From contig NZ_CP084058.1 in NCBI RefSeq assembly GCF_020215645.1, forward strand, positions 4,774,001 to 4,838,000: 64,000 nt of DNA, given 5' to 3'. Below, piece after piece: positions 59,939 to 64,000 of this stretch. Position numbers and translations under genes: made by a program. Source of the DNA: Nonomuraea gerenzanensis. Lineage in GTDB: Bacteria; Actinomycetota; Actinomycetes; Streptosporangiales; Streptosporangiaceae. How positions within the stretch are numbered: position 1 is the stretch's first letter; every line of letters starts with the position of its first letter. Below the pieces are notes generated by a model, which made no database searches, was not told where the DNA came from, and saw only the letters and a list, made by a program, of their open reading frames with translations.

Positions 59939-60352
59939 ATGGCCATGCGGGAAACCGTCACCATGCCCCGGCCGGCGGGCCGGGTCGCCTCCGGCCTCGT
60001 CTACAGCCTGCGGGTCGCCGTCACCGCCCACGCGGCGGCGCTGCTCGTCACCGCCTCCTTCGCCGGCCAGGCGGTGGAGTCGGCGCCGATGATCGAGGCG
60101 CACCTCCTGGCCGGCATGGTCGTGCACCTCGTCGCCCTCGTCCAGATCGTGCTGGCCGTCCTCGTCTGGCGGCCGGGACGCGGCGCCGGCTGGCCCGCGC
60201 TGGCCAGCGTGGCGCTGTTCGTGGTCGGCGGCCTGCAGCACGTCACCTGGCTGTGGCTCGGGGCGCACCTGCCGGCGGGGGTGACCCTGTTCGGGCTGAT
60301 CGTCGCCGTGCTGGTCTGGGCGTGGTCCCCGGCAGCCGCCCGCCGCCGCTAA
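59939..60352 (+). CDS. four-helix membrane protein, unknown
   Basis: This 137-aa protein has about four hydrophobic segments (VAVTAHAAALLVTASFAG, LLAGMVVHLVALVQIVLAVLVW, PALASVALFVVGGLQHVTWLWLG, TLFGLIVAVLVWAW), with conserved-looking His residues in helices 1, 2 and 3 that could bind haem or metal (inference). ATG 59939 has AAAGGA upstream. Its TAA stop forms part of the trpF promoter. Confidence 0.7.
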   Translation: MAMRETVTMPRPAGRVASGLVYSLRVAVTAHAAALLVTASFAGQAVESAPMIEAHLLAGMVVHLVALVQIVLAVLVWRPGRGAGWPALASVALFVVGGLQHVTWLWLGAHLPAGVTLFGLIVAVLVWAWSPAAARRR

Positions 60353-60355
60353 GGT
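60350..60355 (+). promoter_or_regulatory. -10 box overlapping a stop codon, for trpF
   Basis: TAAGGT ends 7 nt before the trpF GTG at 60363; TAA is also the stop of the preceding membrane-protein gene. Leaderless geometry. Confidence 0.5.
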
Positions 60356-60362
60356 CGGAGAT

Positions 60363-60950
60363 GTGTATGTGAAGATCTGCGGGTTGCGCGAGCCCGGGCA
60401 CGTGGCCACCGCCGTCGCGGCGGGGGCCGACGCCATCGGGTTCGTCATGACCAGGAGCCCGCGCCGCGTCACGCCCGAGCTGGCCGCCGAGCTGGCCGCG
60501 CAGGTGCCCGGGCACGTGCTGACCGTGGGCGTCTTCCGCGGCGAGGACCCGGAGACGGTCCGCGCGGCGGCGCTGGCCTCCGGGGTGCGCGCCGTCCAGC
60601 TGCACGGCAAGCACCCGCACGGCGACTTCACCGCGCTGAAGGACCTCGGCGTCACCCTGATCAGGGCCGTGGACGCCCAGGCCGACCTGCGGTGCGGCGC
60701 CTACGACGAGGACCTGCTCCTGGTGGACGCCCCGCACGCGGGCTCCGGCCAGGCGTGGGACTGGGCGGCCGTGCGCGGCCGGGCGTCCGGGCGGTGGCTG
60801 CTGGCGGGCGGCCTGACCCCGGGCAACGTGCGCGAGGCGATCGAGGCCGCCGGCCCGTGGGGGGTCGATGTGTCCAGCGGCCTGGAGAGCGAGCCCGGCG
60901 TGAAGGACCCGCGCCTGATCGAGGCGTTCCTCCGGAGCGTCCGTGGCTGA
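60363..60950 (+). CDS. trpF: phosphoribosylanthranilate isomerase
   Basis: This 195-aa TIM barrel has the TrpF start MYVKICGLRE with the catalytic Cys6, then GADAIGFVMTRSPRRVTPE, AVQLHGK, the general acid Asp in LLLVDAPHAGSG, and WLLAGGLTPGNV with WGVDVSSGLES. It converts phosphoribosylanthranilate to CdRP in tryptophan synthesis. Streptomyces and mycobacteria lack trpF and use the bifunctional HisA/TrpF enzyme PriA, so a separate trpF is notable. It is not next to trpEG. Its 3' end lies in the first unit of a 48-bp repeat array. Confidence 0.92.
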   Translation: MYVKICGLREPGHVATAVAAGADAIGFVMTRSPRRVTPELAAELAAQVPGHVLTVGVFRGEDPETVRAAALASGVRAVQLHGKHPHGDFTALKDLGVTLIRAVDAQADLRCGAYDEDLLLVDAPHAGSGQAWDWAAVRGRASGRWLLAGGLTPGNVREAIEAAGPWGVDVSSGLESEPGVKDPRLIEAFLRSVRG

Positions 60951-61134
60951 GCCGGCCAGGGGCCGGGCGCACGACCGCGCCGCCGGGTCCGTGGATGAGC
61001 CGGCCGGAGGCGCGGCGCTCGACGGTGGCGCCGGGTCCGTGGATGAGCCGGCCGGAGGCGCGGCGCTCGACCGTGGCGCCGCATCCGTGGGCGAGCCCGC
61101 CAGGGGCGCGGCGCTCGACGGCGCCGCTGCGGCG
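60943..61134. repeat. 48-bp tandem repeat, 4 units, spanning the trpF/GNAT junction
   Basis: GTGGmTGAGCC-like unit starts are found at 60943, 60991, 61039 and 61087. The first unit holds the trpF stop codon and the first possible GNAT start; units 2 and 3 are nearly identical, unit 4 more diverged. Confidence 0.88.
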
Positions 61135-61926
61135 GACCTGGCGCGGGCCCTGGGGTTCCTGCGTGGTTTCGCCCGGCGCAGGGCGCCCGTGGTGGTGCCG
61201 GTGCCAGGTGGCTTCGGGGTGCTCGACGCCCGCTACCCGGGCTCCTACGACGACAACAAGCTGATCGTCACAGCCTCGGGCGGCACCGACGAGGGCCTGG
61301 CCGGGCGGCTGCTCGCGGCGGCCGACGAGGGCCTGGCCCAGCGGCTGATGGCGGCGGCCGACGAGGTGCTGTCGGGGCGCGAGCACCGCCTCGTGTGCGT
61401 CGACGACGACCGGCTCGGCACGGCGTGCGCGCCCGCGTTCGCCGCCGCCGGCTACGAGCACGAGACGAACCTCGTCATGGTCTTCCGCGGCGAGCCGCCG
61501 CACGACTCGCCACCGGCCGAGCGGCTCGGCCTGGAGGAGCTGGCGCCGGTGCTGCGGCGCGACTGGCGCCGCACCCTGCCGCAGGCCCCCGACGAGGTGA
61601 TCGACGGGCTGGCCCGGCGGGTGTCGGCCCGGCTGCGCGGCGCCGACACGGTGGCCTTCCGCGGCGTGCGCGCCCCGTCCGGGGAGATCGCCGCCCGCGC
61701 CGACCTGTACGTGCACGGCGGCGTCGCCCAGATCGAGAGCGTCTTCACCGGGCACGAGCACCGGGGCAGGGGCTACGCCGGAGCCCTGATGAGGGCGCTG
61801 CTGGCCGAGGTGGCCGGCGCCGAGCTGATCTTCCTGCTGGCCGACGCGGACGACTGGCCCCGCCACTTCTACGAGCGGCTGGGCTTCGCCGAGGTGGGCC
61901 GCACCCACGCCTTCCTGCGCACCTGA
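60943..61926 (+). CDS. GNAT acetyltransferase with repeat-expanded N-terminus
   Basis: Up to 327 aa. Residues 1-64 consist of four 16-residue repeats (GSVDEPAGGAALDGGA type) coded by 48-bp units, which look like an expansion and not a domain. From about residue 66 a domain resembling the first half of tandem GNATs begins. The C-terminal GNAT has IESVFTGHEHRGRGYAGALMRALL and FYERLGFAEVGRTHAFLRT. Each repeat carries an in-frame GTG, so several starts are possible; the first overlaps the trpF stop by 8 bp. Confidence 0.8.
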   Translation: MAEPARGRAHDRAAGSVDEPAGGAALDGGAGSVDEPAGGAALDRGAASVGEPARGAALDGAAAADLARALGFLRGFARRRAPVVVPVPGGFGVLDARYPGSYDDNKLIVTASGGTDEGLAGRLLAAADEGLAQRLMAAADEVLSGREHRLVCVDDDRLGTACAPAFAAAGYEHETNLVMVFRGEPPHDSPPAERLGLEELAPVLRRDWRRTLPQAPDEVIDGLARRVSARLRGADTVAFRGVRAPSGEIAARADLYVHGGVAQIESVFTGHEHRGRGYAGALMRALLAEVAGAELIFLLADADDWPRHFYERLGFAEVGRTHAFLRT

Positions 61927-62041
61927 CCCGCGCCCGTGACCCGCCCATGACCGGCCCATGGCAGGGGTATGACCGGGCGCAGCGGGAGTGGCCTGCGGAA
62001 AGCGGGGGCGGGAGGCGAGCGCCGCGTCGCATTCCACGCAG

Positions 62042-62047
62042 TAGGGT
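62042..62047 (+). promoter_or_regulatory. -10 box for leaderless phosphatidyltransferase gene
   Basis: TAGGGT ends 7 nt before the GTG at 62055 with no ribosome site between. Confidence 0.5.
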
Positions 62048-62054
62048 CTGCTGC

Positions 62055-62636
62055 GTGAGCGAAACTTCCGCCGAGGACCGGATCTGGACGGTTCCTAACC
62101 TGCTGAGCTTCCTGCGCCTCCTGGGCGTCCCCGTGTTCCTCTGGCTGGTTCTCGTGCCCCAGGCCGACGGCTGGGCCATCGGCGTCCTGGCGGTGGCCGG
62201 CTTCACGGACTGGCTCGACGGAAAGATCGCGCGGGCGTTCAACCAGACGAGCAGGCTCGGCCGGCTCATCGATCCCGCGGCGGACAAGCTCTACGTCTTC
62301 GCGACCATCTTCGCCCTCCTGTTGCGTGAGGTCATCCCGTGGTGGCTGGTCGTGGTCATCCTGGGACGGGAACTCTTGGTCGCGAGTTTCTTCCCTGTAC
62401 TTCGCAAATATGGGTATAAGGCACTTCAAGTGCATTTCCTGGGCAAGGCCGCCATGTTCAACCTCATGTACGCCTTCCCTCTCCTCTTCCTTGCCTCCCA
62501 CACTGGGTGGTATGCCGATATAGCCCGAATTGTCGGGTGGGCCTTCGCGCTCTGGGGAACGGGCCTGTACTGGTGGGCGGGGGTGCTGTATGTGGTACAG
62601 GTGCGCCAACTCGTAACCGCGGCCAAGAAGGGGTGA
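62055..62636 (+). CDS. CDP-alcohol phosphatidyltransferase
   Basis: This 193-aa membrane enzyme has the CAPT signature D52-x2-D55-G-x2-A-R-x8-G-x3-D73-x3-D77 ([20 protein letters not shown], then IDPAADK) and about five or six hydrophobic helices. Family members transfer a phosphatidyl group from CDP-diacylglycerol to glycerol-3-phosphate, inositol phosphate or similar. The exact acceptor cannot be read from the sequence. It ends 4 nt before the GDP-mannose pyrophosphorylase-like gene, so the two may supply phospholipid and mannose for lipid glycosylation. Confidence 0.9.
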   Translation: MSETSAEDRIWTVPNLLSFLRLLGVPVFLWLVLVPQADGWAIGVLAVAGFTDWLDGKIARAFNQTSRLGRLIDPAADKLYVFATIFALLLREVIPWWLVVVILGRELLVASFFPVLRKYGYKALQVHFLGKAAMFNLMYAFPLLFLASHTGWYADIARIVGWAFALWGTGLYWWAGVLYVVQVRQLVTAAKKG

Positions 62637-62640
62637 TCGG

Positions 62641-64000
62641 GTGAAGGCGGTCGTCATGGCGGGCGGGGAGGGCACTCGGCTGCGTCCCATGACCGCCAAC
62701 CAGCCCAAACCCCTGCTTCCCGTGGCCAACCGTCCGATCATGGAGCACGTGCTGCGCCTGCTCAAGCGGCACGGCGTCACCGAGACGGTGGTGACGCTCC
62801 AGTTCCTGGCGGCGCTCGTGCGCAACTACTTCGGTGACGGCGACGAACTCGGCATGAGCCTCCAGTACGCCACCGAGGACGTCCCGCTCGGCACCGCCGG
62901 CAGCGTCAAGAACGCCGCCGACCGGCTGCGCGACGACCGCTTTCTGGTGATCTCCGGAGACGCCCTCACGGATATTGATTTATCCGACATGATCCGTTTT
63001 CACCGGGAAAATGGGGCCCTTGTCACGATCGGCCTCAAACGCGTCCCGAACCCGCTCGAATTCGGGATCATCATCGTCGACGACGAGGGCCGCGTGCAGC
63101 GCTTCCTGGAGAAACCCACCTGGGGCCAGGTCTTCTCCGACACCGTCAACACCGGCATCTACGTCATGGAGCCCGAGGTCCTCGACGCGGTCGCGCCCGG
63201 CGAGCCCGTCGACTGGTCCTCGGACGTCTTCCCCGCCCTCCTGGAGCGCGGCGCCGCCATCTACGGCTACGTCGCCGACGGCTACTGGGAGGACGTCGGC
63301 ACTCACGACAGCTACCTCAAGGCCCAGGTCGACGCCCTGTCCGGCAAGGTCGAGCTGGACATCGGCGGCTTCGAGCTCTCCCCGGGCGTCTGGGTGGCCG
63401 ACTCGGCCTCGGTGGACCCCGACGCCGTGCTCAAGGGCCCGCTGCTCATCGGCGACTACGCCAAGGTCGAGGCGGGGGCCGAGCTGCGCGAGTACACCGT
63501 GCTCGGCAACAACGCGGTCGTGCGGGAGGGAGCCTTCCTGCACCGCGCGGTCGTCCACGACAACGTCTACCTCGGCCCCGGCGCCCACCTGCGCGGCTGC
63601 GTCATCGGCAAGAGCACCGACGTGATGGCCGGCGCCCGCATCGAGGAGAACGCGATCATCGGCGACGAGTGTGTCATCGAGGCGGAGGCGTACGTCTCCA
63701 GCGGCGTCAAGGTCTACCCGTTCAAGACCATCGAGGCGGGCGCGGTCGTCAACACCAGCGTCATCTGGGAGTCGCGCGGCCAGCGCAACCTGTTCGGGCC
63801 CCGGGGCGTCAGCGGCCTGGTCAACGTCGAGATCACGGCCGAGCTGTGCGTCCGCCTGGCCAGTGCGTACGCCACCACCCTGCGCAAGGGCGAGTACGTC
63901 GTCACCTCCCGCGACTGCTCCCTGGCCGCCAGGGCGCTCAAGCGGGCCGTCATCGGCGCGCTCACCGCGGGCGCCATCAACGTCCTGGACCTGGAGGCCG
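62641..64000 (+). CDS. mannose-1-phosphate guanylyltransferase / phosphomannomutase fusion, partial
   Basis: 453 codons are present; the 3' end lies beyond the window. Residues 1 to about 235 are a nucleotidyltransferase ([57 protein letters not shown]). About 240-370 is a left-handed beta-helix of hexapeptide repeats. From about 385 ([57 protein letters not shown]) begins an alpha-D-phosphohexomutase domain. Such fusions of about 830 aa are common in actinobacteria and make GDP-mannose. The GTG start is inferred from the family's usual N-terminus. Confidence 0.9.
   Translation, partial: MKAVVMAGGEGTRLRPMTANQPKPLLPVANRPIMEHVLRLLKRHGVTETVVTLQFLAALVRNYFGDGDELGMSLQYATEDVPLGTAGSVKNAADRLRDDRFLVISGDALTDIDLSDMIRFHRENGALVTIGLKRVPNPLEFGIIIVDDEGRVQRFLEKPTWGQVFSDTVNTGIYVMEPEVLDAVAPGEPVDWSSDVFPALLERGAAIYGYVADGYWEDVGTHDSYLKAQVDALSGKVELDIGGFELSPGVWVADSASVDPDAVLKGPLLIGDYAKVEAGAELREYTVLGNNAVVREGAFLHRAVVHDNVYLGPGAHLRGCVIGKSTDVMAGARIEENAIIGDECVIEAEAYVSSGVKVYPFKTIEAGAVVNTSVIWESRGQRNLFGPRGVSGLVNVEITAELCVRLASAYATTLRKGEYVVTSRDCSLAARALKRAVIGALTAGAINVLDLEA

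Noticed and set aside
1..64000. tRNA, rRNA, insertion sequences, integrases or prophage genes
   Set aside because: I looked for tRNA-like cloverleaf ends, transposase motifs and phage structural proteins and saw none; a covariance-model scan for RNA genes would be decisive.

Overview
The window is high-GC actinomycete DNA. Nearly all third codon positions are G or C, GTG starts are common, many stop/start pairs overlap as GTGA or ATGA, and several genes have a TANNNT -10 box 6-7 nt before the start codon (leaderless). Gene content (two RsbW-like kinases, a SpoIIE-type phosphatase, a STAS protein, MmyB-type and other HTH regulators, an SCO3242-type prenyltransferase, secreted S8 and M4 proteases) suggests a filamentous actinobacterium, probably Streptosporangiaceae (Nonomuraea-like). 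The genus is an inference. No rRNA, tRNA, IS element, prophage or CRISPR array was seen.

Layout. 1-5.2 kb: partial MurG-like glycosyltransferase behind a formylglycine-generating enzyme, exopolyphosphatase, RsbW-like kinase, TetR with two operators, GNAT. 5.2-10.1 kb: a four-gene minus-strand operon of an unknown coiled-coil protein, a Cas4/RecB-like nuclease, a second unknown protein and an SF1 helicase, behind a leaderless promoter that overlaps a palindrome. 10.1-13.7 kb: methyltransferase, RsbW-like kinase and PAS/GAF/SpoIIE phosphatase. 13.7-14.0 kb: decayed sugar-acid catabolic genes. 14.3-21.5 kb: an ebo-type operon (inositol-phosphate synthase, UbiA-type prenyltransferase, TIM barrel joined in frame to EboA, TatD/EboB, EboE, EboF-like phosphodiesterase). 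21.6-29.5 kb: TetR, phosphotransferase and acyl-CoA dehydrogenase, CPBP protease, STAS protein, HTH protein, DUF6285. 29.5-36.5 kb: DUF3311/sodium:solute symporter pair, CMD and VOC proteins, SDR, WYL regulator and CocE hydrolase.

36.6-47.6 kb: secreted DUF4394 protein, large S8 protease, trp leader/attenuator with fused trpEG, amidohydrolase, secreted M4 protease. 47.7-56.5 kb: ThyX, MoaD-like protein with a BNR propeller, MmyB-type regulator, secreted sialidase-like protein, globin-reductase, Cys-less class-I amidotransferase-like protein, esterase, enoyl-CoA hydratase. 56.7-64 kb: methyltransferase, two-component pair, trpF, GNAT, CDP-alcohol phosphatidyltransferase and the first part of a GDP-mannose pyrophosphorylase/phosphomannomutase fusion.

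The strongest candidates for undescribed biology are the TIM-barrel/EboA reading frame with a perfect internal ribosome site, the nuclease-helicase operon, and the leaderless trp attenuator. The window is also rich in minisatellites (12, 15, 20, 26, 42 and 48 bp units), several lying exactly on gene boundaries.
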